A DNA stretch of 64,000 nt from an uncultured Anaerolineae bacterium (GTDB lineage Bacteria > Chloroflexota > Anaerolineae > J036 > Brachytrichaceae): positions 1 to 64,000 of the forward strand of contig CALHLE010000019.1 in the NCBI GenBank assembly GCA_938034415.1. The letters are read 5' to 3'. The notes under the pieces were generated by a model. The model was not told where the DNA came from. It ran no database searches and saw only the letters and a program-made list of their open reading frames with translations. Both the position numbers and the translations under genes were made by a program. Positions 52,925 through 62,430 of this stretch are shown in pieces. The first letter of the stretch is position 1, and each line of letters starts with the position of its first letter.

Positions 52925-52974
52925 GAAATGGCGGTTGGTCAGCTTCGCCCCTGCAATTGCAATCTGCACGTCCG

Positions 52975-54915
52975 ATGCGCGTGATTGCCACCGCAGGCCA
53001 CGTTGACCATGGCAAATCCACGCTGGTGCGCGCGCTAACCGGCATTGACCCCGACCGGCTGCGCGAAGAACAGCAGCGCGGGATGACGATAGATCTCGGC
53101 TTCGCATGGATGACCCTGCCAGACGGCGCACCGGTAGGGGTCGTGGATGTGCCCGGCCACATTGACTTCATCGAGAACATGCTGGCCGGCGTCGGCGGCG
53201 TAGACGCGGCCTTGCTGGTCGTCGCAGCCGACGAAGGCCCAATGCCGCAAACCGTGGAGCATCTGGCCATCCTCGGCCTGCTTCAGGTGCGCTGCGGCGT
53301 CGTCGCTTTGACCAAGCTGGATCTCGTATCCGACCCGGCGTGGGTCGCGCTGGTGAACGATGAGATCCGTCGGTTGCTTGCAGGAACGCCGTTGGCCGGC
53401 GCGGCCATCGTGCCGGTCAGCGCAAAGACCGGCGAAGGTTTGGCAGAGCTAAGAGCGGCTTTGGCGCGCGCGTTGGCGGATGCGCCCGTGCGTCGCGATC
53501 TGGGCCGGCCGCGCCTGCCGGTGGATCGCGCCTTTACGTTGCCGGGGTTCGGCGTTGTAGTGACCGGCACGCTGAGCGATGGCGTCTTTGAGGTCGGCGA
53601 TGAGGTCGAGGTGATCACCCGGCGCGGCGAGGTATTGCCCGCGCGCATCCGTGGCCTACAAACCCACAAGCAGAAGATCGCCCGCGCGCAGATCGGCAGC
53701 CGCCTGGCCGTCAACCTCTCCGGCGTCGCAGCCGAGCACATCGCGCGCGGCAGCGTCGTCGCCCGCCCCGGCGCGCTCGCTCCGACGACGCTGGTTGATG
53801 CATGGCTGGAGGTGCTGAGCGACGACGTGCGCCAGGCAACCGCTTTTCGCCGCGCGTTTGCGTTGCGCCACAACGCCGAGGTGAAGATCTTCAGCGGCGC
53901 GGCGCACAGCGTTGCGCGCGTGCGGCTGTTGGAGGGCGATGCGCTCATGCCGGGTGAATCGGGCTGGGCGCAGTTGCAACTGGCTGCGCCGATGGCGCTG
54001 GCCAACGGCGACCGCTTTATCGTGCGCCTGCCTTCTCCATCGGTCACCATCGGCGGCGGGGTGATCGCCGACGCGCATCCACAGACGCGCTACCGGCGCA
54101 AGGGCGGACGCGCCGACGATCAGGTGCTGAAGCGACTGGCGACGTTGCAGCGCGGCTCGCCCGCCGAACGTCTCTTGCAGGCGTTGGAGGAGATGGCCTT
54201 CGCCTCGCCGGCCGAAACGGCGGCCAGGGCGCAACTGGAAGCCGAGGATTTGCAAGCAGCCCTGGCTGATCTGTCTGAGCGGGGTGCGATCATCATCGCC
54301 CAAGACGCCAGGGGCAACAACATCCTGGGGCGGCGCGAGACGTGGCAAAAGATGCGCCAGAGCGCGCGAGATGCCCTGGATGCTTATCACAAGGCGCATC
54401 CGCTGGCCGAGGGTATGCCGCGTGAGGCGCTGCGCAGCCGATTGAACCTGCCTGTGGAGGTCTTCGATGCCCTGCTCAGGTCGGGTGATGACTCGTCCGA
54501 TTCGCCCGGTTTCGTGGATTCCGGCGGCATGGTGCGGCTGGCCACTCACCACATTCGCTTTAATGCCGACCAGCAGGCGTCAGTGGACGCGCTGCTGACA
54601 CGGTGCCGGACGCAACCCTGGGCGACGCCGTCCGTCAAAGACGCGCGCGCTGCCGTCGGCGACCCGGTCTATGAAGCGATGCTCCGGCGGCGCATGCTTG
54701 TTCAGCTCAACGATGAGGTGATTCTGCTGCCGGAGACCTATGCGCAGGCGGTGGAGCGCGTGCGCGACTTCATCGCGCGCGAGGGTTCGATCACCGCAGC
54801 GCAGGCGCGCGACCTGTTCGGCACGACGCGCAAATACGCCCTTGCGCTGATGGAGCACCTCGACGCGATCGGCGTGACCCGCCGGCTGGGTGACGCGCGC
54901 GTGCTCAAAGGGTGA
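52975..54915 (+). CDS. selB: Selenocysteine-specific elongation factor
   Basis: 646 residues. GTPase domain with GHVDHGKST at 8-16, MTIDLGFAW switch I region, VDVPGHIDF and TKLDLV; then EF-Tu-like domains II-III to ~370, and C-terminal winged-helix repeats (~420-640) that bind the SECIS RNA (ALEEMAFASPAE, RVRDFIAREGSITAAQARDLFGTTRKYALALMEHL). Delivers Sec-tRNA to UGA codons. selA, selD and tRNA-Sec are not in this window, and I see no in-frame UGA selenoprotein here. ATG at 52975 gives MRVIATAGHVDHG. Confidence 0.92.
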   Translation: MRVIATAGHVDHGKSTLVRALTGIDPDRLREEQQRGMTIDLGFAWMTLPDGAPVGVVDVPGHIDFIENMLAGVGGVDAALLVVAADEGPMPQTVEHLAILGLLQVRCGVVALTKLDLVSDPAWVALVNDEIRRLLAGTPLAGAAIVPVSAKTGEGLAELRAALARALADAPVRRDLGRPRLPVDRAFTLPGFGVVVTGTLSDGVFEVGDEVEVITRRGEVLPARIRGLQTHKQKIARAQIGSRLAVNLSGVAAEHIARGSVVARPGALAPTTLVDAWLEVLSDDVRQATAFRRAFALRHNAEVKIFSGAAHSVARVRLLEGDALMPGESGWAQLQLAAPMALANGDRFIVRLPSPSVTIGGGVIADAHPQTRYRRKGGRADDQVLKRLATLQRGSPAERLLQALEEMAFASPAETAARAQLEAEDLQAALADLSERGAIIIAQDARGNNILGRRETWQKMRQSARDALDAYHKAHPLAEGMPREALRSRLNLPVEVFDALLRSGDDSSDSPGFVDSGGMVRLATHHIRFNADQQASVDALLTRCRTQPWATPSVKDARAAVGDPVYEAMLRRRMLVQLNDEVILLPETYAQAVERVRDFIAREGSITAAQARDLFGTTRKYALALMEHLDAIGVTRRLGDARVLKG

Positions 54916-54952
54916 ACGCGACGCAGCGCAGAGCTTGACGAAAAAGAAGAAA

Positions 54953-54968
54953 CCGGCCTGTCGGCCGG
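54953..54968 (-). terminator. Intrinsic terminator of hsp20
   Basis: On the minus strand CCGGCC-GACA-GGCCGG is followed by TTTCTTCTTTTT (54952 to about 54941), a hairpin with a T-rich tail. It follows a second, stronger hairpin just before it (54975-55003). Confidence 0.75.
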
Positions 54969-54974
54969 CCCCCC

Positions 54975-55003
54975 GGGGCGGTGCGGCGACTCCGCACCGC
55001 CCC
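54975..55003. terminator. 12-bp perfect hairpin between convergent selB and hsp20
   Basis: GGGGCGGTGCGG pairs with CCGCACCGCCCC around CGACT. Palindromic on both strands, so it can serve as a two-way stop or 3'-end barrier for selB and hsp20. Confidence 0.65.
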
Positions 55004-55040
55004 ATCCGCCAGTGATTGCGTCGCGCGACGCGCCGCAGGG

Positions 55041-55505
55041 TTACTTCACAGCAATCTTGATCTGCTTCGGCTTGACGACTTCGGCCTTCGGAATGTTCAA
55101 GGTGAGAATGCCGTTCTCGAACGTGGCCTTCGCCTTATCCGCCTCTACTTCAGTGGGCAGCGCAATGCTCCGCTCGAACGAGCCGTAGCGGATCTCCCGG
55201 CGATGCCAGCGGTTCTTCTCGTCCTTGGCCTCCTCCTCCTGCTTCCACTCGCCCCTCAGGGTGAGCATGCCGTTCTCCACCGTCACATCCACGTCCTCTG
55301 GCTTCCAACCGGGCAGCGCCGCCTTGACCGTGAAGCCCTCCGGCGTCTCCAAGACGTCTACTGCCGGCGCGTCGAAATCAAAGCCATCCCCTAGCCAGCG
55401 GCTGGTATTGACGAAGGCGTTGCGCATCAACTGATCCATTACTTCGCTCAGCGCGAGCATCTCACCGGCCGGATTCCAAGTCCTGCGAGTCAGATAAGTT
55501 GCCAT
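55041..55505 (-). CDS. hsp20: Small heat shock protein, Hsp20/alpha-crystallin family
   Basis: 154 residues. Alpha-crystallin domain ~45-140 with DVLETPEGFTVKAALPGWKPEDVDVTVE, the ENGMLTLRGEW strand, and the GILTLNIPKAE end with I-x-I motif in IKIAVK. Holdase chaperone for unfolding proteins. AGGAGG is six bases before the ATG. TCTAAC repeats lie upstream (see separate entry). No hrcA CIRCE was recognised. Confidence 0.94.
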   Translation of the reverse strand: MATYLTRRTWNPAGEMLALSEVMDQLMRNAFVNTSRWLGDGFDFDAPAVDVLETPEGFTVKAALPGWKPEDVDVTVENGMLTLRGEWKQEEEAKDEKNRWHRREIRYGSFERSIALPTEVEADKAKATFENGILTLNIPKAEVVKPKQIKIAVK

Positions 55506-55584
55506 AGCTTTCCCTCCTGTTGTGAACGAATTTTGTTACTGGCGCTTCTAGCGCCTCATTCAGCCCGCATCGTAGGGGCGAAGC

Positions 55585-56768
<1,184 letters not shown>

Positions 56769-57833
56769 CTACCACGCGACGTTCAGGTTGATGAACACGC
56801 CGATGAGCAGCGCCGAGAGGAAGCACAGGGTGACGATGTAGAACACCACGCGCGGACGAAAGACGTTCAGATACAGCATGGTGCTCTTGATGTCTACCAT
56901 CGGCCCAAATACCAGGAAGGCGATGATCGCGCCAACGGTGAACGCGTTGACAAATGACAGCGCCAGGAATGCATCTACCGTGCTACATACCGAGAGCACA
57001 AACGCCAATAGTTGCAACGCGATGACCGAAGTGACCGAGCCGCGGCCAATCCCGATCAAGGCTTGTTGCGGTATGAACGTCTGCAGCGTGGCGGCGATCA
57101 GCGTGCCGACAATGAGGAACCGCCCCATGTCGAAGAATTCGTCGGTAGCGACGCTGAAGGCGTTTTGCAGGCGCCGGCTGATCGAGCCGGTGGGCTGTCC
57201 GGGGATGAGTGACGAACCGTTGTGCAGCGAGCTGCGCCATTTGTCCATTTCTTCCATTCCCCCCATAACCGGAGCGAGCGTGCGCGGCGCAATGACGCGG
57301 GCGAGATTGGGTTGCACGCTGAAAACCAGGCTGACGCCGGTCGCGACCAGCAGCGTGAATGTGATGCGTCCCCAGAAGATCGGACCCAGGCCAAAGGCGG
57401 CGTAGGTGCTGGCGATGACGATCGGGTTGATCACGGGCGCGCCGAGTAAGAACGCGATACCGGCCGAGATGGGGAAGCCTTTCTGGTATAGCCGCCGCAC
57501 TACCGGCACCACGCCGCACTCGCACACGGGAAAGATCATCCCCAGGAGCGCGCCGGCTGCCGCGCCGGCGATTTTGTTGCGTGGGAAGAGGCGCGCGATG
57601 TCATCGGCGGTGACGAACTCGGCGATCAACCCCGAAGCCAGGCTGCCCAGCAACAGGAAAGGTGCCGCTTCGATAAAAATGCCGAGGAAGACCGTGACGT
57701 AGTTCTGCAGCAGATCGGGGAGCGGCACTGTCGGCAGCCGCGTAGCCGGCAACAAAACGTCTAGCGCGATGGTGCCGAGCAAGATGGCCAGCGCAATAAT
57801 GAGGAGAAACGCGGATAGGCGCGGCTGAGTCAT
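56769..57833 (-). CDS. YraQ/ArsP-type permease
   Basis: 354 residues, about eight to ten helices. The GMIFPVCECGVVPVVRRLYQKG motif, with its paired Cys, and GAPVINPIVIASTYAAF are the DUF318/permease family signature; ArsP members export organoarsenicals. The conserved C-terminal FGPMVDIKSTML is present. Other members have unknown substrates. TAGAAT lies 12 bases before the ATG on the minus strand. Divergent or upstream neighbour is the tRNA-Leu. Confidence 0.88.
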   Translation of the reverse strand: MTQPRLSAFLLIIALAILLGTIALDVLLPATRLPTVPLPDLLQNYVTVFLGIFIEAAPFLLLGSLASGLIAEFVTADDIARLFPRNKIAGAAAGALLGMIFPVCECGVVPVVRRLYQKGFPISAGIAFLLGAPVINPIVIASTYAAFGLGPIFWGRITFTLLVATGVSLVFSVQPNLARVIAPRTLAPVMGGMEEMDKWRSSLHNGSSLIPGQPTGSISRRLQNAFSVATDEFFDMGRFLIVGTLIAATLQTFIPQQALIGIGRGSVTSVIALQLLAFVLSVCSTVDAFLALSFVNAFTVGAIIAFLVFGPMVDIKSTMLYLNVFRPRVVFYIVTLCFLSALLIGVFINLNVAW

Positions 57834-57895
57834 GCGTCCGGCGCAATTCTAGCGCCTGCGCGAGAGCAAGCTGCGTTGACAAAACTCAGCCGGGA

Positions 57896-57979
57896 TGCCG
57901 AAGGTGGGAATCGAACCCACACTCCCGCAAGGGAACACGATTTTGAGTCGTGCGCGTCTGCCAGTTCCGCCACTTCGGC
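57896..57979 (-). tRNA. tRNA-Leu, anticodon CAA
   Basis: 84 nt, read on the minus strand from 57979. Acceptor stem GCCGAAG/CTTCGGC with discriminator A; anticodon stem CACGA/TCGTG and loop CTCAAAA, anticodon CAA (reads UUG). The long variable arm (CCC-TTGC-GGG) marks a class II tRNA, and the T arm is GTGGG-TTCGATT-CCCAC. CCA is not encoded. Confidence 0.95.
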
Positions 57980-58035
57980 TTCGAGATGCGCAGTATAACA
58001 CGGGTGATGGCATAAATCCGCGGATTTCTGCTGTC

Positions 58036-59367
58036 TCAGCCGACAATTTCTCGTGGGTCGGCGATGACGCCGGCGACGGCGCTCGCGGCGACCACCGCCG
58101 GCGAAGCGAGGTAGATCTCGGCTTCCCGCGTGCCCATGCGCCCGCGAAAGTTGCGATTGGCGCTGCTGATCGTGACTTCGCCCACTGCCGGCACGCCCAT
58201 GTGATTGCCCATGCACGGGCCGCACCCGGGGGCGTTGATCACGCCGCCGGCCTCTAGGAAGGTCGCCACATAGCCAAGCCGCAGCGCGGCTTGTAAAACT
58301 TCGGACGACGCCGGATTCCACAGCAGGCGCGTAGTGCGCGCGATGCGTCGCCCGCGCAGCACGTCGCACGCGGCGGCGATGTCTTCCAGCCGGCCGTTGG
58401 TGCACGTGCCCAGCCAGGCCTGCTGCACCGGCCGGCCCTTCACCGCGCTGATGGGCGCGACGTTGTCCACGCGATGCGGCTGCGCAACCATCGGCTCGAG
58501 CGCGCCGAGTTCGTAGCGATATTCGACGGCGTAGGTCGCGTCGGCGTCGGGATACAGCGCGTTGCTCCGCAGGGTCGCCAGTTGCGATTCGATAGCGGCG
58601 CATTCGACCGCGTCTTGCTGCGCTTCTGCCGCGCGCAGGCGGCGCTGCAGGCGTTCCTCTAGATACGCGAAGACCGCCTCGTCCGGCGGCAGGTAAGCGT
58701 TCTTCGCGCCGAATTCCGCCATCATGTTGGGAATGACCATCCGGCTTTCCAAGCTCAGCCGGCTGATGCCATCGCCGTGAAACTCTACTGAGCGATAGAG
58801 TCCCCCATCCTGGCCGAGATCGCCGATCAGCTTGAGGCAGAAATCCTTAGCCGTGACCCATGGCGGCAAACTGCCGTTGACGATGACCCGCATGCTCTCC
58901 GGCACGCGCAGCCACAGCTCGCCCGTCGCCCAGAGAGCTGCCACTTCGCTGCGCCCGATGCCGGCGCCGAACGCGCCTAGCCATCCGAAGTGCGTGGTGT
59001 GCGAGTCCGAGCCGAGGATGGTCATCCCCGGCAGCACCAGCGCCTCTTCGCTGAGCACTTGATGGCAGATGCCGCGCCCGACTTCAAAGAAATGTCGGAC
59101 GCCCTGCTCGCGGACAAAGCGGCGCACTTCGGCGTGGTTTTGCGCGTGTTGCGTCGTTGGCGCGGGCACGGCGTGGTCGAGCGTGATGCACAGGCGTTCG
59201 GGGTGCTTGACCCGCTCGACGCCGAGCTGTCTGAACAATCGGTAGATGGCCGCGGTGTTGTCGTGGCTGAGCACGCGATCGGGACGCGCGTCAACGATCT
59301 GCCCAGCAGTCGTCTCCGGCTGACCCGAAGCGCGCGCCAGCGCCTTCTCTGCAAATGTCTTGCCCAT
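58036..59367 (-). CDS. leuC: 3-isopropylmalate/homoaconitate dehydratase large subunit-like
   Basis: 443 residues, aconitase-fold. The 4Fe-4S ligands are Cys in LGTCTNGR and in [13 protein letters not shown], and [13 protein letters not shown] and GKTFAEKAL are typical. LeuC of leucine synthesis is the main choice; the 3-isopropylmalate and homoaconitate subfamilies look alike here. A Gln/Arg-rich insert ([18 protein letters not shown]) around 230 is longer than usual. The small subunit leuD is not adjacent. TATAAT lies 19 bases before the ATG. Confidence 0.82.
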   Translation of the reverse strand: MGKTFAEKALARASGQPETTAGQIVDARPDRVLSHDNTAAIYRLFRQLGVERVKHPERLCITLDHAVPAPTTQHAQNHAEVRRFVREQGVRHFFEVGRGICHQVLSEEALVLPGMTILGSDSHTTHFGWLGAFGAGIGRSEVAALWATGELWLRVPESMRVIVNGSLPPWVTAKDFCLKLIGDLGQDGGLYRSVEFHGDGISRLSLESRMVIPNMMAEFGAKNAYLPPDEAVFAYLEERLQRRLRAAEAQQDAVECAAIESQLATLRSNALYPDADATYAVEYRYELGALEPMVAQPHRVDNVAPISAVKGRPVQQAWLGTCTNGRLEDIAAACDVLRGRRIARTTRLLWNPASSEVLQAALRLGYVATFLEAGGVINAPGCGPCMGNHMGVPAVGEVTISSANRNFRGRMGTREAEIYLASPAVVAASAVAGVIADPREIVG

Positions 59368-59386
59368 GGGTCGCAGTTGGGCAGGG

Positions 59387-59392
59387 ATTATA
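59387..59392 (-). promoter_or_regulatory. -10 TATAAT upstream of the dehydratase gene
   Basis: Minus-strand TATAAT 19 bases before the ATG at 59367, giving a short leader of about twelve bases. Confidence 0.45.
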
Positions 59393-59462
59393 CGAAGCGC
59401 GGAAGGCGCGATATGACGGACGGAGATGCTGTGTCAGATGCATTGCTCGATCGGCGGATAGT

Positions 59463-59468
59463 TATACT
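59463..59468 (+). promoter_or_regulatory. -10 element TATACT, leaderless
   Basis: TATACT ends seven bases before the GTG at 59476; no Shine-Dalgarno. Supports this start for the GH5-like lipoprotein. Confidence 0.4.
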
Positions 59469-59475
59469 CGGCCAA

Positions 59476-60339
59476 GTGAACATCTATCGTTCGGCGATCC
59501 ATCGGCTGGGCAGCGCGTCGCGCGTTCCCCTGAGCTGGCCGGCGATCGCCCTGGGCGCGCTCTTGCTTTGCGCGTGCGGCGGGCGCCCGCTTGCCGTCGC
59601 GGCCACGCCGACGCCGGTCGTCCCGCAGTACTGCGCGTTGCGCGTCGCGGGACGGTGGATCGTTGATGCGGGGGGCAACATTGTCATCCTGCACGGGGCG
59701 AGCCTGCCCACGCTGACGGAAATGGCGCAGAGCGATCGCAATGCTGCACAGCGCCTCCGCAGCCTGGCCCAAGCCGGCGCGCGCGTCGTGCGTCTGCCGG
59801 TTGATCCACGCGAGATTGCGCCGACGTTCGTGCCGGCGGCCGTATCGCCTTTCATTGAGCAGGCCAACGCGCTAGGTATGCTCGTCGTCCTCGCCTATCG
59901 CAACGACCCTGGCGAGACGGTGCGCAAGCAGGGCGAGGCGGCCGAGGAGTGGCTGCGGCTGGTCCTGACGTATCTGCGCAACGCGCCCGGCGTGTGGCTC
60001 GAACCGTTTGCCCGGCCGATTGCCACGCCCAAGTGGCGCGCGATGAATCAGCGGATGGTGGATGTCGCGCGCGGCTACCGCGCCGATAACATCATCGTGG
60101 TTCGCGCCCCGGATTGGCTGCGGGACGCTTCGGACGGGCTGTTGGTTGGCGACCACATCGTCTATGCGGTGTCCTCGTTGGCGGGTTGGCCGCTGGACGA
60201 CGCGCCGTTCGTCCTAACCGATTTCGACGGCGCAGGCGTCCAGGCCGTGCAGGATGCGCGGGTGTGGAGCATTGCGACCGAGGCTGTCCGGCCGGCTGAT
60301 CTCGCGGCGCTGTGGCGCGCCAGTCAACCCTGTGAATGA
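59476..60339 (+). CDS. GH5-like lipoprotein with degenerate active site
   Basis: 287 residues. Lipoprotein signal (ALGALLLCACGG) with Cys near residue 33. A GH5-type barrel is suggested by VDAGGNIVILHGASLP, RVVRLPVDPREI and the order of strands. The usual acid/base NEP is WLEPF, which keeps the Glu; the usual nucleophile region reads FVLTDFDG with Asp. The enzyme is short for GH5, so it may be a non-catalytic glycan-binding protein. Start chosen by the TATACT and the signal peptide; a longer frame upstream is antisense to leuC. Confidence 0.65.
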   Translation: MNIYRSAIHRLGSASRVPLSWPAIALGALLLCACGGRPLAVAATPTPVVPQYCALRVAGRWIVDAGGNIVILHGASLPTLTEMAQSDRNAAQRLRSLAQAGARVVRLPVDPREIAPTFVPAAVSPFIEQANALGMLVVLAYRNDPGETVRKQGEAAEEWLRLVLTYLRNAPGVWLEPFARPIATPKWRAMNQRMVDVARGYRADNIIVVRAPDWLRDASDGLLVGDHIVYAVSSLAGWPLDDAPFVLTDFDGAGVQAVQDARVWSIATEAVRPADLAALWRASQPCE

Positions 60340-60405
60340 GCCGCCAGTCCTGAAAGGTAAGCGCGCGTGAATCGTCAGTCCCGAATTTCCCTGCCCCAAT
60401 CGGGG

Positions 60406-61962
60406 ATGCACACAACGGCCTGGATCCTCGGCGATCAACTCTCGCATCGCTGGCCGGAGTGGCTGGCGCAAGAGGGGTTAAGCCCGGCCAACACGCGGCT
60501 GCTCTTCATCGAGAGCGCGGCCAAGATTCGTTCGCGGCCGTGGCACAAGCACAAGCTCATCCTGGTGCTCAGCGCCATGCGCCATTTTGCCCAGGCCATG
60601 CGCGACCTGGGCTGGCAGGTGGACTATCGCAAGGCTGCGACGTTCGAGGCCGGCCTGCGCGCGCACGTCGCAGCGCATGCGCCTGCGCGCATCGTCGTCA
60701 TGCAGCCCAACACCTGGCAGGGCCGGGCCTTTGTGGAGCAGTTGAGCCAGGCAGAGGGTAATCCGGTGGCCCAATTTTTGCTGCTCGATTCGCGGTTCTT
60801 CCTGGCCAAGCCGGAAGACTTGGGCGCGAGTCGGTCGCCGTTGATGGAGACGTTCTATCGCAAGATGCGCCGGCGCACCGGCTACCTGATGGATGGCGAC
60901 CAACCCGTCGGCGGCAAGTGGAACTTCGACGATGAGAACCGCCGACCGCCCCCGAAGGAATGGAGGATGAAACAAGCCGCGTCGAGCATTGCCGACCAGC
61001 CGACCGCCCCCTCAATTCCGCCGCTGCCTGTATTCGCGCCCGACACGATGACCCGCGAGGTCATCGCCGAAGTCGCGCAAGTGGAGACGGCCTGGGGCGC
61101 GCTGGATGGCTTCGCCTTGCCGGTGACGCGCGAAGATGCGCTGAGGTTCTGCGCCGACTTCATCGCCCATCGCCTGCCCAACTTTGGTCCTTACGAAGAC
61201 GCGATGGCGAGCGGGCAGCCGGTGCTGTTCCATTCGATGCTCTCGCCGCTGCTCAACATCGGCCTGCTGGAGCGCGACGAGTTGTGCGCAATGGCGGAGC
61301 AGGCTTATCGCGAAGGCCGCGCGCCGCTCAACTCGGTCGAGGGGTTCATCCGGCAACTGATCGGCTGGCGCGAATTCGTCTATGCCTGTTACTGGCGCGA
61401 GATGCCTCGGCTGCGCGAGATGAACGCCCTGAACGCGACGCGGCCGCTGCCGAAGTTCTACTGGGATGCGCAAACTGAGATGGCCTGCTTGCGCGAGTGT
61501 GTGCGAGGCGTGTGGGAGCGTGGCTACACGCATCACATCCAGCGTCTGATGGTGTTGTGCAACTTCGCGCTGCTCGCCGGCATCAGCCCGCAAGAGGTCA
61601 ACGAGTGGTTTTTCGCGACGTATGTGGACGCCTACGACTGGGTGGTGACGCCCAATGTGGTGGGCATGGGCACGTATGGCGACGGTGGCATCGTCGGCAC
61701 CAAGCCCTACGCCGCCAGCGCCAATTACATCCACAAGATGAGCACCTACTGCGAGGGATGCCGTTACGATCCTCGGCAGCGCTTGGGCGAGCGCGCTTGC
61801 CCATTCAACGCGCTGTATTGGGACTTCGTCGCGCGCAACGCCGATGCTCTGAGCGCGAATCCGCGCACCAGCATGCCGGTGATGGCCCTGCGCAAAATGA
61901 AAGCCGACGAAGTGAACGCGCTGCGCGCACAGGCGAAGCGGTTTCTCGACTCGCTCGCCTAA
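60406..61962 (+). CDS. Fe-S bacterial cryptochrome/(6-4) photolyase (PhrB-like)
   Basis: 518 residues. N-terminal Rossmann domain (WILGDQLS, LLFIESAA, HKLILVLSAMRHF) and C-terminal FAD domain (NSVEGFIRQLIGWREFVY, RLMVLCNFALLAGI). Four Cys at 361, 449, 452 and 465 have the same spacing (88, 3, 13) as the iron-sulfur ligands of Agrobacterium PhrB, so a [4Fe-4S] cluster is likely. Repairs UV (6-4) photoproducts with blue light or acts as a light sensor. ATG at 60406 fits the family; a GTG at 60367 adds 13 residues. Its stop overlaps that of the next gene on the other strand. Confidence 0.9.
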   Translation: MHTTAWILGDQLSHRWPEWLAQEGLSPANTRLLFIESAAKIRSRPWHKHKLILVLSAMRHFAQAMRDLGWQVDYRKAATFEAGLRAHVAAHAPARIVVMQPNTWQGRAFVEQLSQAEGNPVAQFLLLDSRFFLAKPEDLGASRSPLMETFYRKMRRRTGYLMDGDQPVGGKWNFDDENRRPPPKEWRMKQAASSIADQPTAPSIPPLPVFAPDTMTREVIAEVAQVETAWGALDGFALPVTREDALRFCADFIAHRLPNFGPYEDAMASGQPVLFHSMLSPLLNIGLLERDELCAMAEQAYREGRAPLNSVEGFIRQLIGWREFVYACYWREMPRLREMNALNATRPLPKFYWDAQTEMACLRECVRGVWERGYTHHIQRLMVLCNFALLAGISPQEVNEWFFATYVDAYDWVVTPNVVGMGTYGDGGIVGTKPYAASANYIHKMSTYCEGCRYDPRQRLGERACPFNALYWDFVARNADALSANPRTSMPVMALRKMKADEVNALRAQAKRFLDSLA

Positions 61963-62246
61963 CGCAACAACGCCTGCACGAGCGATTCCCATTCCGCCTC
62001 GAGCGAGCCGGTGAAGGCGGGCTTGCCCGCCTGGCGATACCAGTAGCCGGCGTTGAAGGCATCGCCCTCTTTGCGGTGTAGATAGGCGTGCACCCAGGCG
62101 CCGTCCGCGTCGTCCTGCGCTTGGGCGCAGGCGTGCGCTTTGTGCCAATCGCCTTTGGCGTCCCACCACAGCGCTTGCATGGCCAGGCTTAGCCCGGCCG
62201 GCGGCTCGTTCGATGCCAGTGATGCTTTGAACTCGGCGTAGCGCAT
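61959..62246 (-). CDS. Conserved small hypothetical protein
   Basis: 95 residues. LSLAMQALWWDAKGDWHKAH and WVHAYLHRKEGDAFNAGYWYRQAGKP look like a pair of TPR-like helices; I recall similar short proteins in proteobacteria, function unknown. Stop codon overlaps that of the photolyase gene (tail to tail). Its ATG and the divergent small ORF share the CATG at 62244-62247. Confidence 0.7.
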   Translation of the reverse strand: MRYAEFKASLASNEPPAGLSLAMQALWWDAKGDWHKAHACAQAQDDADGAWVHAYLHRKEGDAFNAGYWYRQAGKPAFTGSLEAEWESLVQALLR

Positions 62247-62355
62247 GACGGGGATTATCGCGCTGTTTGTCGCATTGGCGGCGTCTTTCGGCGGCCTGGC
62301 GACCTACATCGCGATCAACCTGAAGGCGCCCACAGCGCGCCGTGTTGAGGGTTGA
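62245..62355 (+). CDS. Possible 36-residue membrane peptide
   Basis: MTGIIALFVALAASFGGLATYI forms one hydrophobic helix, then a short basic tail. The ORF is divergent from the preceding gene and ends just before a hairpin. No ribosome site or homology known to me; it may be chance. Confidence 0.3.
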   Translation: MTGIIALFVALAASFGGLATYIAINLKAPTARRVEG

Positions 62356-62364
62356 GTGGAAGAG

Positions 62365-62398
62365 AGAACCCCCGGCTTCTTTAGGAGTCGGGGGTTCT
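62365..62398. terminator. 13-bp hairpin between small ORF and htrA
   Basis: AGAACCCCCGGCT pairs with AGTCGGGGGTTCT (one G-T) around TCTTTAGG. The plus-strand downstream is T-rich (GGTTGTTTTCGCTTGTTT), and the minus strand has TCTCTTCC, so it may stop both strands, mainly htrA. Confidence 0.6.
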
Positions 62399-62430
62399 GC
62401 GGTTGTTTTCGCTTGTTTGGCGTTGCGCCC

